Assembly: GCF_049331405.1 (NCBI RefSeq)
Contig: NZ_CP186274.1
Coordinates: forward strand, 248,001 to 312,000
Origin: PoT sp049331405
Lineage (GTDB): Bacteria > Planctomycetota > Planctomycetia > Isosphaerales > Isosphaeraceae
Length of the DNA stretch: 64,000 bases
Direction: 5' to 3'
The notes below the pieces were generated by a model. The model worked only from the letters and a program-made list of their open reading frames with translations. It was not told where the DNA came from and did not search any database. Position numbers and translations under genes: made by a program. Shown here piece after piece: positions 19,037-28,072 of this stretch (position 1 is its first letter; each line of letters starts with the position of its first letter).

Positions 19037-19745
19037 ATGCCATTGCGACGGCAACGTGCGTGGATTTGCTTCCTCCTCACAAGCCTCTTCGTCGGGGCGA
19101 CGGCCAGGGTCGAGGCGGACGAGAGGCTGACGAGCCGGGCCGATCAAGAGCGGGCGTTCGACGACGAGGTCCGTGCACTGGCCAGACTCCTCGAATTGCC
19201 GGGCATGGTCGTCGCCGTCGCCCAGGACGGGAAGATCATCCATCGCGTCGAGCACGGATATGCGGACGTCGAAACTGAAATACAAGCAACCGTCGATCAT
19301 ATTTTCTGGCTCGCGTCGGTGACGAAGACGTTCACCGCGACGATGATCATGCAGATGGTCGACGGGGGTCTCATCAGCCTCGACGACCGCATGATCGACT
19401 ACTGGTACCCGTCGTTCTTCCCGATGCGGATCAACTCGGAGTATCGCCTGCGTCACGTCCTGGGCCACACCGCTCGGCCATCCGGTTCCAGGAGGAGGCC
19501 TCGGGGCATCCGAGGCGCGCCGACGCCTGGCCACGCTCAAGGGCTATGAGGACGACGCACGAGTGCAGGAGGCCGCGTTGTGGCTGGGCGTGCATCTCGG
19601 CCAGGACAACCCGGATCAGGCCTATGCGTACCTCTGGAACGCGATGACCTGGTGGTTCAACTCGGGCAACGGCGGGGACCTTGGCGCCCGGATCACCCGG
19701 GCACTCGACGACCTCAGGACGACGCGGAAGGCGGCCGGGCGTTGA
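19037..19745 (+). pseudogene. remnant of a serine beta-lactamase-family hydrolase
   Basis: A signal peptide and the N-terminal part of a class C/DD-peptidase-type hydrolase are intact: LELPGMVVAVAQDGKIIHRVEHGY, the SxxK motif in ASVTKTFTATM, and HVLGHT. After the last of these (about 19472) the frame runs into unrelated arginine-rich sequence and stops at 19549. A different frame from about 19500 to the stop at 19745 encodes a well-formed tail (ARVQEAALWLGVHLGQDNP, YAYLWNAMTWWFNSGNGGD) that does not resemble the hydrolase family. A deletion joining two genes plus a frameshift is the simplest reading. The YxN and KTG motifs are missing, so it cannot be active. Confidence 0.7.
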
Positions 19746-19768
19746 TCTTGACTTTAAGGAATCCAAAA

Positions 19769-20875
19769 ATGCTGGAAGCTCAAATGTTTTTCGGATCGAA
19801 GCTGCTAAGAGGCCTCCTCTTCGGGGCTTTGCTGATCCTGCCTGCGATGCCCGAAGCCCGGGCCGAGGAGCCCGACCGGGCCATCGACGCGAGCGAGCGC
19901 ACCGCAGTCATCGACGGGGTGACCGAGAAGGTACGCAAGGTCTACGTCCTCCCTGATGTGGCGGAGCAGATGGGGAAGGCGATCCACGTCCGGCAGGCGA
20001 GGGGGGAATATGACAACCTCGCGACCTGCCAGGCCCTCGCGAAGACCCTAACGCACGACCTGCGCGAGGTCTGCAAGGACAAGCATCTCGAGGTCCAGTT
20101 CTTCGCCAAAGGGATTCCTTATGACTCCGAGAAGACGCCGGATCCGAAGGAGGTCGCCGAGTTCCGCGAGGCGGGGAGGAGGCGGAACTACGAATTCAGG
20201 AAGGTCGAGATGCTCGAAGGGGGGATCGGGCTCCTCCGCGTGGACGGCTTCTATCCGGCCGAGTGGATCACCGAGACAGCGGCAGGGGCGATGTCGTTCC
20301 TGGCCAACAGCGAGGCGATCATCCTCGACCTTCGGCAGAACGGCGGCGGGCAGTCGGGGGGGACGCTGCTTTGCAGCTACTTCTTCGCGCAGCCCACCCA
20401 CATGACCGACTTCTTCAACCGCGCGGACGGCTCGACGCAGCAGGTCTGGAGCTACCCCGTCGCGGGCGCGGAGAAGTTCGCGAGCAAGGATCTGTATATC
20501 CTCACGAGCCGTAGGACTTTCTCGGCGCCCGAGGGGCTCGCGTACGATATGCAGGCGTTGAAGCGGGCGACGATCGTCGGCGAGACGACCGGCGGCGGAG
20601 CCCACGGGACGACGATCTATCGAATCAATGACCACTTCAGCGCGAGCATCCCGTTCTGCCGGAGCATCAATCCGGTCACGAAGAGCGACCACGAAGGGGC
20701 CGGCGTGAAGCCCGACGTGGCTGTCTCGGCCGAGGCCGCCCTCCACACCGCGCATCTGCTGGCGCTCAGGAAGTTGCTCGAGAAGTACGCCGAGCAGCCG
20801 AAAGTCGCCGATGGCCTGAAGCAGGTCATCGCCGCGAAGGAGAAGGAGCTGGAGGTGCTGAAGATGGCGAAATAG
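19769..20875 (+). CDS. secreted S41-family (IRBP/tail-specific-like) peptidase
   Basis: 368 residues. The ATG at 19769 has TAAGGA 8 bases upstream. Signal peptide LLRGLLFGALLILPAMPEARA. N-terminal helical region, then the S41 core: AIILDLRQNGGGQSGG, DLYILTSRRTFSAPEGLAYD (catalytic serine in TFSAPE) and ATIVGETTGGGAHGT. No PDZ domain between them, as in the retinoid-binding-protein branch of S41. Likely a periplasmic peptidase or binding protein. It follows the hydrolase remnant and may be transcribed from the BlaI promoter. Confidence 0.9.
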   Translation: MLEAQMFFGSKLLRGLLFGALLILPAMPEARAEEPDRAIDASERTAVIDGVTEKVRKVYVLPDVAEQMGKAIHVRQARGEYDNLATCQALAKTLTHDLREVCKDKHLEVQFFAKGIPYDSEKTPDPKEVAEFREAGRRRNYEFRKVEMLEGGIGLLRVDGFYPAEWITETAAGAMSFLANSEAIILDLRQNGGGQSGGTLLCSYFFAQPTHMTDFFNRADGSTQQVWSYPVAGAEKFASKDLYILTSRRTFSAPEGLAYDMQALKRATIVGETTGGGAHGTTIYRINDHFSASIPFCRSINPVTKSDHEGAGVKPDVAVSAEAALHTAHLLALRKLLEKYAEQPKVADGLKQVIAAKEKELEVLKMAK

Positions 20876-21037
20876 CGACGAGTTAGCGGTCAGGTCGGTG
20901 AAATCCGCGGACTCGCCGATCATCGCTCACCAACATGATTGGTCCGAACCTCGGACCAGATCCCGGCGTCTCTTCCTCGCTGTATCGAACGAATGCGAGA
21001 AGTCAGCACGCGTTTGGCGGAAAAAGGAGGGTGAGCC

Positions 21038-22138
21038 ATGAGCACGCTGGTTGTCGAGGTTTGCGAGGTCAAGTCGGTCCATCCTCATCCCAATGCCGAC
21101 GCCCTGGAATTCATCACGGTCAAGGGATGGCAGGTCATCGTGCAGAAGGCCCTGGGGCTCAAGCCTGGCGATCGGGTGGTCTATTTCCCGCCCGATAGCG
21201 TGCTGCCGCCGGAGCTTGCCGATCGCCTGGGGATCACGAAGTATCTGAGCCCGCTCCCCTCCGAGATCGACGGCAGCCGTAAGCCGGGCCTGAGGGTCCG
21301 CGCCGCGAGATTGCGGGGGGAGCCGAGCTACGGCACGATCGACCATGAGGTCGATCCGTCGTGGGAGGTCGGGCTCGACGTCAAGGATCACTACGGCGTC
21401 ACCAAGTTCGAGCCGCCGGTGAGGCCGACCGACGGGGAATCGCTGCCGCCGGTCCCGGCGTTCCACCTCTACACCGACATCGAGAACATCCGCAACTTCC
21501 CCGACGTCTTCAGCCCCGGCGAGGAGGTCGTCATCACCGAGAAGCTCCACGGCAAAAACTGCCGGCTCGGCCTGGTGCGGGTGTTGAGCGACGATGAAAC
21601 TCCAGCCTTCGAGCTCATGGCGGGTTCGAGGGACATGAGACGCAGGCAGGTCGACGCCAAGGGGAGGGTCTCGGACTTCTGGAGGCCGATGAACGAGGCG
21701 TTGGAAGGTTTGCTCAGGGACCTCAGCGGCGGCGAGAAGAGCGTCATCGTCTTCGGCGAGTTGTACGGCAGCGGCGTGCAGGATATGGCCTACGGGCTCG
21801 CGTCGGGCGAGAAGCGGTTCCGGTGCTTCGACATCACCGTCGACGGTCGGTATGTGGATCATGACGTGAAGGTCGAGGCCCTCGCCCGGCATGGGGTCGA
21901 GGCCGTTCCGATCCTCTATCGGGGGCCCTTCTCGTGGGAGGTGGTCGAGGCCGAGTCTTACGGCTCGACGACGATGTGCAGCCCCGACGACGCCGGCAAG
22001 TTCAAGGGGCGCGAGGGATGCGTCATCACGCCCGTCAAGGAGCGGTTCGACGCCTCCTTCGGGGGCAAGGGCCGGGTGATCCTCAAGTCGATCTCGGCCG
22101 ACTACCTCGCCCGCAAGGGGGGGACGGAGGAGCACTGA
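21038..22138 (+). CDS. RNA ligase, DraRnl/DRB0094 type
   Basis: 366 residues; ATP-dependent RNA 3'-OH/5'-phosphate ligase. N-terminal OB-fold-like module (VCEVKSVHPHPNADALEFITV), which in the Deinococcus enzyme helps in nick sealing. The nucleotidyltransferase core has motif I K169-LHGKN (VVITEKLHGKN), motif III VFGELYG (E241), motif IV EGCVI (E326) and motif V VILKSIS (K350). All core catalytic residues are present and the length fits the family. Family members repair RNA or RNA-containing nicks. No kinase-phosphatase or RtcB neighbour is present. Start ATG at 21038, after AAAAAGGAGGG. Confidence 0.92.
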   Translation: MSTLVVEVCEVKSVHPHPNADALEFITVKGWQVIVQKALGLKPGDRVVYFPPDSVLPPELADRLGITKYLSPLPSEIDGSRKPGLRVRAARLRGEPSYGTIDHEVDPSWEVGLDVKDHYGVTKFEPPVRPTDGESLPPVPAFHLYTDIENIRNFPDVFSPGEEVVITEKLHGKNCRLGLVRVLSDDETPAFELMAGSRDMRRRQVDAKGRVSDFWRPMNEALEGLLRDLSGGEKSVIVFGELYGSGVQDMAYGLASGEKRFRCFDITVDGRYVDHDVKVEALARHGVEAVPILYRGPFSWEVVEAESYGSTTMCSPDDAGKFKGREGCVITPVKERFDASFGGKGRVILKSISADYLARKGGTEEH

Positions 22139-22145
22139 CGCGGTC

Positions 22146-22183
22146 CGGATCGTCCCCGAGGCCAGGGCCTCGGGGACGATCCG
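22146..22183. terminator. 18-bp hairpin between convergent RNA ligase and ECF genes
   Basis: CGGATCGTCCCCGAGGCC (22146-22163) pairs perfectly with GGCCTCGGGGACGATCCG (22166-22183). It ends 5 bases before the stop of the convergent ECF gene and so probably serves both directions. Confidence 0.7.
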
Positions 22184-22187
22184 TATC

Positions 22188-23609
22188 TCAACGTCTCTGT
22201 CGGAGTATGGGTATGGGGTCGAAGCGACCCCCTTCGGCCTCGGTGATTGTCAAGGTGTATCCGCCCCGGTGGTCTTCCCTGGTCCAGTCGCTGAGGAAGA
22301 AGGCGAGCAGGAAGACCTCGTCCTTGGGCTCGATGACCCAGGGGGTGCGGAAGGTGACCGACTGCCCGGGCGCCAGGATCTTCTGGCGGGCGGCATAGCC
22401 GTCCTCGGCGTCCTCGCCGTAGTAGAGCACGACGCCAGGGAATGGGTCGGCGTTGTTCCCAAGGTGGTGGCTCATGAAGGCCTCGCCCGAGACCTCGACC
22501 TTGTAGAACTTGCCGCGCTCGAGGTCGAGGCGGACGGCCCCGTCCCTCGGGCGATTCCCCGGCTTGAACCCGACCCTGGGCAGGTAGACGCAATGCTTGA
22601 CGGCGTCGACCTTGACCGTGTGCTTGCCACCGGCCCACCCCGAGGCACTCGCGCGGTCGACGACCATCGCTCCTTGTTCGGAGGGGTCGGATGTTTTATC
22701 AGCCGACGCCGCTTCGGGCGGCGCGGCGGAGAGCGCCACGCGCCGGCCTTCCACGGCTCCGATGCAGACGAACGCGAGGACCATCACCGCGGCCCCAACG
22801 AGTTTGGCCTGAGTCAAGATCATGGACTTCGTCGCTCCTTTCATCAGGAAGGCCACGGAGGCCGGGACGATCCCGGATCGTGCCGACGTCTCTGACGCGA
22901 TTTCGAGGGCCAGCCCGATCGTCGTCGCCTCGAGCCGACAGGGGACGATGGCGGAGGCCTCGGCCAGCGCCGAGGCGGGCAGGGCGGCGCCGAGCGTGAC
23001 GCCCCGGCGGATTAGGCGCGAGCGGAGCATCTGCCGGGCTCGGGTCAGGCGCCCGCTGACCGTCCCCGAAGGGCATCCCAGCGACAAGGCCGCCTCTCCC
23101 AGCGAGAGGCCGCGGAAGTGGCAGAGGACCACCGGCGCCCGATAACGCTCGGGGAGGCGGTCGACCTCCTCGAACAGGATCGCCCGCAGGTCCCGGGCGC
23201 ATTCGAGTTCGCCCAGGCTTTCCGGCTCGGCCCGCCGGAGCTCGCCGGCTCGTTGCTCGAGGAGCCTCCGGCGCCGGGCGTCGGCCCTGGCGTGGAGGGC
23301 GATCCGCAGGGCAACCCGATAGAGCCAACTGCCGAGCGACTTCCGCACCGACAACCGATGGGCCCGGGTGACCAGGACCAGGAACGTGGCCTGGAAGGCG
23401 TCGTCGACGTCCCCGCGGTCGCCGAGCACCCCCCGGCAGACGGCCAGCACGAGCGGTCCGTGACGGTTGACCAGGACCTCGAAGGCCGAGGGGTCGCGAT
23501 GCGCGACGAAGCGGTCGAGGAGCTGGGCGTCGCCAACCCCCGCGTCCGTCCCCGCCCCGAAGATCCGTTCGATGCCGCGGAGATACGCCGCCGAGCGGGT
23601 CATCGTCAT
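22188..23609 (-). CDS. membrane-tethered ECF sigma factor with extracytoplasmic domain
   Basis: 473 residues from the ATG at 23609 (GGGAGG upstream). Sigma2: LVNRHGPLVLAVCRGVLGD, DVDDAFQATFLVLVTRA, SVRKSLGSWLYRVALRIA. Sigma4 HTH: LSLGEAALSLGCPSGTVSGRL, TRARQMLRSRL. One membrane helix, AKLVGAAVMVLAFVCIGAV, follows near residue 278. A 170-residue C-terminal domain (GKHTVKVDAVKHCVYLPRV, RGKFYKVEVSGEAFMSHHLG, GGYTLTITEAEGGRF) is predicted outside and looks like a beta-sandwich. No anti-sigma factor is adjacent. The fused domain may itself sense the signal, which is inference. Confidence 0.9.
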   Translation of the reverse strand: MTMTRSAAYLRGIERIFGAGTDAGVGDAQLLDRFVAHRDPSAFEVLVNRHGPLVLAVCRGVLGDRGDVDDAFQATFLVLVTRAHRLSVRKSLGSWLYRVALRIALHARADARRRRLLEQRAGELRRAEPESLGELECARDLRAILFEEVDRLPERYRAPVVLCHFRGLSLGEAALSLGCPSGTVSGRLTRARQMLRSRLIRRGVTLGAALPASALAEASAIVPCRLEATTIGLALEIASETSARSGIVPASVAFLMKGATKSMILTQAKLVGAAVMVLAFVCIGAVEGRRVALSAAPPEAASADKTSDPSEQGAMVVDRASASGWAGGKHTVKVDAVKHCVYLPRVGFKPGNRPRDGAVRLDLERGKFYKVEVSGEAFMSHHLGNNADPFPGVVLYYGEDAEDGYAARQKILAPGQSVTFRTPWVIEPKDEVFLLAFFLSDWTREDHRGGYTLTITEAEGGRFDPIPILRQRR

Positions 23610-23818
23610 TCGGCCCGACCTCCCGAAAGACAAACCGGGTCAACCTTCCCTTCGCCAAAGTAGAAGGGGGCTGCCTCGGCGTTTCCTACATCTTTTTTCC
23701 GCGAGCCGGTGCGATTCGTCCGAAGATCGAGGCCGAAGCGTCGGCCCGGAGGAGCCCGGCGGCAAGGCTCGTCCCTGGCGGGATCAGGTCGAAGACCTGG
23801 GGCAGGGCGTGGGGCCGC

Positions 23819-24748
23819 TCAGGCCGGTCGTTGGCCGCTCAGCTCGGCCCGGCGAGCCGACCGGTCGGGCTCGACATGGACGAGGACGTCCCGGATGGCA
23901 AGGACGTGGCTCTTGACCCGGTCCTTCGTCGCGTGGGCGATGTCGTGCCCGACGGCGACGCTGAGCTCGGCATCGACCTCGATGTGGATGTCGACCAGGT
24001 ACTCGAGGCCCGCCTTGCGGATGCGGAGCGTCTCGACGGCCTCGACCCCGTCCACGGACAGGGCGGCCTCGCGGACCGAGTCGAGCAACTCGGGCGAGGC
24101 CTGGTGGTCCATCAGGTCGTGGATCTTGTCGAGCAGCAGGCCGCCGCCGATCCAGAAGACCGTCGCGGCGATGACCAGGGCCGCGGCGTGGTCGGCCCAG
24201 AACCATCGGGGGCCGCCCCAGCGCGCCACCACGAGGCCGGCGACGACGGCGAGCCCGCCGAGGGCGTCGAGCCGCATGTCCCAGGCCGACGCCATCAGCA
24301 CCGAGGAGCCGGTTTCTTTCGCGACCCGCTTCGAGTGCTGGAAGAAGGCCTCCTGGAACATGGCCCCCACGACGGCGATCGCGATCGCGAAGCCGTGAGG
24401 GGTCGGGGCCTTCACGAAGAAGGTGAGGATCGTCTCGCGGGCGATCATGGCCGCCAGCGCGAGCAGGACCAGGGCCATCGCCGCGCCGGCGACGGCCTCG
24501 AGCCGGCCGTGGCCGTACGGATGCTCGCGATCGGCCGGGCGCTCCGCCATCGCCAGGGTGGCGACCAGGCCCCCCGAGATCGCCGCATCGATGAGCGAAT
24601 GGACCGCGTCGGAGAGCAGGGCCAGCGAATGCCCGAAGAACCCCCCCAGGAACTTCGCCAGGCCGAGGCCCAGCCCCAGGGCGAGTCCCCACATCGCCGC
24701 CTGTCGGCTCCGCCGGTACAACTCAGATGTCGAGCTCATTCGGCCCAT
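23819..24748 (-). CDS. cation diffusion facilitator (CDF) metal transporter
   Basis: 309 residues, six membrane helices and the cytoplasmic CDF C-domain. Helix 2 metal motif: ALLSDAVHSLIDAAISG (HxxxD). Loop: EHPYGHGRLEA. Helix 5: SAWDMRLDALGGLAVVAG, where the usual HxxxD reads DxxxD. C-domain: VDGVEAVETLRIRKAG, LVDIHIEVDAELSVAVGHDIA. It exports divalent metal by proton exchange. The mixed HxxxD/DxxxD site makes the metal (Zn, Cd, Mn or other) uncertain. No metal-responsive regulator is next to it. Confidence 0.93.
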   Translation of the reverse strand: MGRMSSTSELYRRSRQAAMWGLALGLGLGLAKFLGGFFGHSLALLSDAVHSLIDAAISGGLVATLAMAERPADREHPYGHGRLEAVAGAAMALVLLALAAMIARETILTFFVKAPTPHGFAIAIAVVGAMFQEAFFQHSKRVAKETGSSVLMASAWDMRLDALGGLAVVAGLVVARWGGPRWFWADHAAALVIAATVFWIGGGLLLDKIHDLMDHQASPELLDSVREAALSVDGVEAVETLRIRKAGLEYLVDIHIEVDAELSVAVGHDIAHATKDRVKSHVLAIRDVLVHVEPDRSARRAELSGQRPA

Positions 24749-25407
24749 GATATCGAAGGCCCCGCCCGGGTTGAAACCGCATTCTGGTCAAGGAGCCTTT
24801 CCAGCGGCCCGGCGGCGGCTTCCTTTCGAGATTCGGGAATTTGTGCGCGTGATGCAGGGCACTTTCTCTCGCTCCCCCGGGCCGATCGGCAATGCGCTGC
24901 ACGAAATTATGCTCGATTCACTGGAATGAAATTATTGTTACACTTCTCGCTAAACTTACTTGGTTTCACCCCGTCGCCGAGCCTGAGAGTCCCCCCTCAA
25001 ACCTGATCTAACCCGCGACGCGGCGAATGGACCAGGTTTCCGTCCCCAATCCGCACTTGATTGGTCGAAATGAATCCGGAGTTCGCCCCACCCCGAAATC
25101 GGGCCATTTGCAGGGAAAAACGATGGAGTCTCATGTCCGGCCGAGATTCCCGGTCCCCGACCCGAATTAAATCTCGACTAAGCCAGTCAAATCGACCGAC
25201 GATATTCTTGACTTCGTTTGTCAGAAAACGTATTGTTAGCCGTGGGTCAGTTAGGGCAATGCTCACAACCGTCCAAGCAGTCTTGGGTGGTTGAGCAAGA
25301 TACTTCCTGGGCCCGTGAGGCGTGGCCCCGCTTCCAGTCCGATGGATGGCGGGGCTCCAGGGAAGGCGTGACCCGGTTCCAAGTCGATGAGGATTGCGAG
25401 GACGACG
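24749..25407. other. intergenic region upstream of the pseudopilin group
   Basis: About 660 bases without a supported gene. It is locally AT-rich between 24900 and 25240. A promoter candidate is listed separately; nothing else recognised. Confidence 0.5.
25208..25236 (+). promoter_or_regulatory. sigma70-like promoter for the lipoprotein/DUF1559 genes
   Basis: TTGACT (25208-25213), 17-base spacer, TATTGT (25231-25236), in an AT-rich stretch about 170 bases upstream of the lipoprotein start. Predicted from consensus match only. Confidence 0.4.
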
Positions 25408-25884
25408 ATGAAGTTGATCCAACTGGTGTCCAAGGTGCGGGATAAGGCCGTTCTCCGTCGGCTGCCCTGGCTCGGCTGCCTGGCCCTGGCCGGGGTCGTC
25501 GGATGCGGCAGTTCCAGCGCCTCCTCGATCGGCAGCGTCTACGAGGTTAAGGGCAAGGTCTTGCTCCCCAGCGGCAAGCCCCTCGACGGCGGGCAGATCT
25601 ACTTCATCCGCGAGGACGCCATGTCCTCGTCCACGGGGAAGATCGCCAGCGATGGCACGTTCAGCCTGACCACCGGCAGTGCGGGGGAAGGGGCCCCGGC
25701 TGGCGCGTATAAGGTCAGGATCGAGCCGGTTGCCTCCCCGACCCCCACCTCGCATTCGAAGCGGCAAGCGGCCGTCAAGCTGCCGTTCGCCTCGAAATAC
25801 CTCGACGAGGACAGCTCGGATCTCCGGGTGACGATCGCCTCGGGGCCCAACCAGTTGGAGCCGTTCCGGCTGAAGGCCAAGTGA
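25408..25884 (+). CDS. small lipoprotein with carboxypeptidase-regulatory-like fold
   Basis: 158 residues. The start at 25408 (GAGGA upstream) is preferred; an in-frame ATG at 25387 is possible. Lipobox LALAGVVGC, then YEVKGKVLLPSGKPLDGGQIYF, typical of the transthyretin-like/carboxypeptidase-regulatory repeat seen in planctomycete lipoproteins beside DUF1559 genes. The C-terminal part has LPFASKYLDEDSSDLRVTI, the usual closing strand pair. It is followed 69 bases later by the pseudopilin gene. Probable envelope structural role. Confidence 0.85.
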   Translation: MKLIQLVSKVRDKAVLRRLPWLGCLALAGVVGCGSSSASSIGSVYEVKGKVLLPSGKPLDGGQIYFIREDAMSSSTGKIASDGTFSLTTGSAGEGAPAGAYKVRIEPVASPTPTSHSKRQAAVKLPFASKYLDEDSSDLRVTIASGPNQLEPFRLKAK

Positions 25885-25953
25885 GCCGGCCGTTCGGTTC
25901 TCGCTATCCATCATTCGTTTGATTTCAAGACGCTCTGGAAAAAGGATGTCTCG

Positions 25954-27060
25954 ATGAGATCGCTGAGGAAGATGACGCGTCCGCGAAGTGGCGGCTTCAC
26001 CCTGATCGAGCTGCTGGTGGTGATCGCGATCATCGCCGTGTTGATCGCCCTGCTGCTGCCGGCCGTCCAGGCGGCCCGAGAGGCCGCCCGCCGCGCCCAG
26101 TGCACCAACAACCTGAAGCAGATGGGCCTGGCGATGCACAACTACGAGAGCTCCAACGGCGCCTTCCCGCCCGCCTGCAAGTCGATCAACCTGACGGCCA
26201 CGCCGACCCCCGCCGTGATGTTCCCCGACACCGGCTTCAGCGCCCTGGCCCGCCTGCTGACGAACATCGAGGGCGGCGCCCTGTACAACGCGTTGAACTT
26301 CAACTACGAGTACAACGACGCGAGCGGCGGCAATTTCACGGGCGCCTCGGCGGTCGTCAGCGTCTTCATCTGCCCGTCGTCGGCCCGCACGGGCACCCGC
26401 GACACGGCCCAGAGCGACCCCAACGCGTCGCCCTATGAGAAGACCCAGAGTGCCGGTTACGGCTACATGGACTACGCCCCGTCGGTCTACACCGACATCA
26501 ACGTCGTCAACGGCGTGCCCACCACGGGCGGCGTCGGCGCGACCCCGGTCGTCCCCTATCGCAATAAGAACGCGGCCGCCAAGGGCCTGCTGAAGGACGG
26601 CAAGACCACCATCGCCGAGATCGTCGACGGCACGAGCAACACCATCGCGATCATCGAGTGCGCCGGCCGCGACGAGACGTATTGCAGCCAGTTCTCCGAG
26701 AGCCTCTACCCGGTCGTCCGCGGTTCCGGCCCCGCCCCCGGCGGCGGCGCGACGAACGTGGCCCACCGCTACTGGCGCTGGGCGGATCCGGGGAACGCCT
26801 TCGGCACCTCGGGCCAGCCGAACAACAAGGCCCCCATCACGGCCGTCCACGAGCAGTCCGCCTGGCCGGCCTGGGGTTCCCCCTCGGCGGGCCTCCAGGG
26901 TGGTGCGAACGAAGAGCCCTTCTCGTTCCACAAGGGGGGCGTCAACGCCCTCTTCGGCGACGGGTCGGTCCGCTTCATCAAGGACAGCGTCAACCTCGCC
27001 GCCTTCCGCGGGATCCTGAGCATCAACGGCGGGGAGACGATCTCCTCCGACGCGTTCTGA
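25954..27060 (+). CDS. DUF1559 prepilin-like protein (H-X9-DG)
   Basis: 368 residues. Type IV prepilin-like N-terminus: GGFTLIELLVVIAIIAVLIALLLPAVQ, cleaved after the second glycine, then AAREAARRAQCTNNLKQMGLA. C-terminal family signature HKGGVNALFGDGSVRF (H-X9-DG). This family is greatly expanded in planctomycetes; its exact role is not settled, but the N-terminus implies assembly in a pseudopilus or membrane insertion. AAAGGA precedes the ATG. Probably co-transcribed with the lipoprotein upstream. Confidence 0.96.
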   Translation: MRSLRKMTRPRSGGFTLIELLVVIAIIAVLIALLLPAVQAAREAARRAQCTNNLKQMGLAMHNYESSNGAFPPACKSINLTATPTPAVMFPDTGFSALARLLTNIEGGALYNALNFNYEYNDASGGNFTGASAVVSVFICPSSARTGTRDTAQSDPNASPYEKTQSAGYGYMDYAPSVYTDINVVNGVPTTGGVGATPVVPYRNKNAAAKGLLKDGKTTIAEIVDGTSNTIAIIECAGRDETYCSQFSESLYPVVRGSGPAPGGGATNVAHRYWRWADPGNAFGTSGQPNNKAPITAVHEQSAWPAWGSPSAGLQGGANEEPFSFHKGGVNALFGDGSVRFIKDSVNLAAFRGILSINGGETISSDAF

Positions 27061-27088
27061 TCCCTCCGGCTCCACGACATGCAACGAG

Positions 27089-27111
27089 CGGGCGCCTCCG
27101 GGCGCCCGTTT
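27089..27111 (+). terminator. intrinsic terminator of the DUF1559 gene
   Basis: CGGGCGCC (27089-27096) pairs with GGCGCCCG (27101-27108), loop TCCG (a stable UNCG-type tetraloop), followed by TTT. It begins 28 bases past the stop. Confidence 0.65.
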
Positions 27112-27242
27112 CCCGCCGGCTCGGACGCAAGCTCGGGGTCGATCCGACCTCGGGCTGCCCGACTTCCTCCCCCTTCGCCGTGGCGGTTGTCCCCTTCGGG
27201 AGCGGCCTCAGCCCCGAATCCCGGAACGTCGAGAACGTGGTT

Positions 27243-27656
27243 ATGAAGTTCTCCGCGAAAGTGGAATACGCTTGTCTCGCGATCATCGCCCTGGCCAGGC
27301 ACCGTCAGGAAGACCCGCCGATCCGGGCTCGGGTGATCGCCGAAGGTTATCACATCCCCGAAAACTACCTGGCTCAGATCCTCCTCCAACTGAAAGCCGC
27401 CGGCCTGGTCTTCAGCACCCGGGGCGCCGCCGGGGGCTATCGCCTCGCCAGGCCCGCCGAGTCGATCTCCCTGGGCGAAGTCCTCAGCGCCATCGAAGGC
27501 CCGCAAGATCCGCCCCGCGACGAGCCGCAGGGGCTTGCCTCGCAGGTGCTCGCCTCCGTCCTCGAGCACCTCCGCGCCGCCGAACGCACCGTCCTCGATC
27601 AGACCTCCATGGCCCAGCTCGCCGAACGCTCCGCCCCCCACGAATGGGTCATCTAA
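27243..27656 (+). CDS. Rrf2-family transcriptional regulator
   Basis: 137 residues. Winged helix: MKFSAKVEYACLAIIALARH, IPENYLAQILLQLKAAGLVF, STRGAAGGYRLARPAESISLG, LGEVLSAIEG. The three clustered cysteines that hold the Fe-S centre of IscR/NsrR are absent, so it is a cluster-free Rrf2 protein of the CymR sort or senses something else. The start ATG at 27243 has a weak ribosome binding site. It may autoregulate; no target operator identified. Confidence 0.9.
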   Translation: MKFSAKVEYACLAIIALARHRQEDPPIRARVIAEGYHIPENYLAQILLQLKAAGLVFSTRGAAGGYRLARPAESISLGEVLSAIEGPQDPPRDEPQGLASQVLASVLEHLRAAERTVLDQTSMAQLAERSAPHEWVI

Positions 27657-27711
27657 AACCCTCGCCCTTCTCTCTTCGATCTCCAGGCCAAGAGTCCCAC
27701 GAACGAGAACA

Positions 27712-27757
27712 CGACCCGAGCCCGGCAGCCCAGTGGTGGGTTGCCGGGCTCGGGTCG
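27712..27757 (+). terminator. 16-bp hairpin after the Rrf2 gene
   Basis: CGACCCGAGCCCGGCA (27712-27727) pairs perfectly with TGCCGGGCTCGGGTCG (27742-27757). Four more pairs (CCCA/TGGG) form inside the loop. No T-run follows. The region from here to 28072 holds no gene. Confidence 0.6.
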
Positions 27758-28072
27758 CTTCGTCTCTCGGGTCGATAGGCCCGGTTCTCCTGACGAGTGA
27801 GTTTCTGTGCGTGATGCATAATATGTGTGATCTGTCAAAAATGATTGGGATCGAGAATTTGGGCAAAATAAGAAAGGCCTATCGTCCATTTGCCGATAAC
27901 AAACCCTAACAACGGCCCCCTCCCTGTGAGACTCGCACCCCCTTGATATGGCCGACAGGCGGACGGACCGAGGCACGCGCCGTGCCTCGGCTGCCGTCCC
28001 CTTTTTTTTGAAACTGGCAGCTTGACCTGGAATCCCGAGTGGCTCGGGCTCAACAACGAGAGGGGCGCGCAG

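Noticed and set aside
24997..27084. 695-codon open frame on the minus strand
   Set aside because: Antisense of the lipoprotein and DUF1559 genes, which carry a lipobox and the prepilin and H-X9-DG signatures; high GC keeps the opposite frame open.
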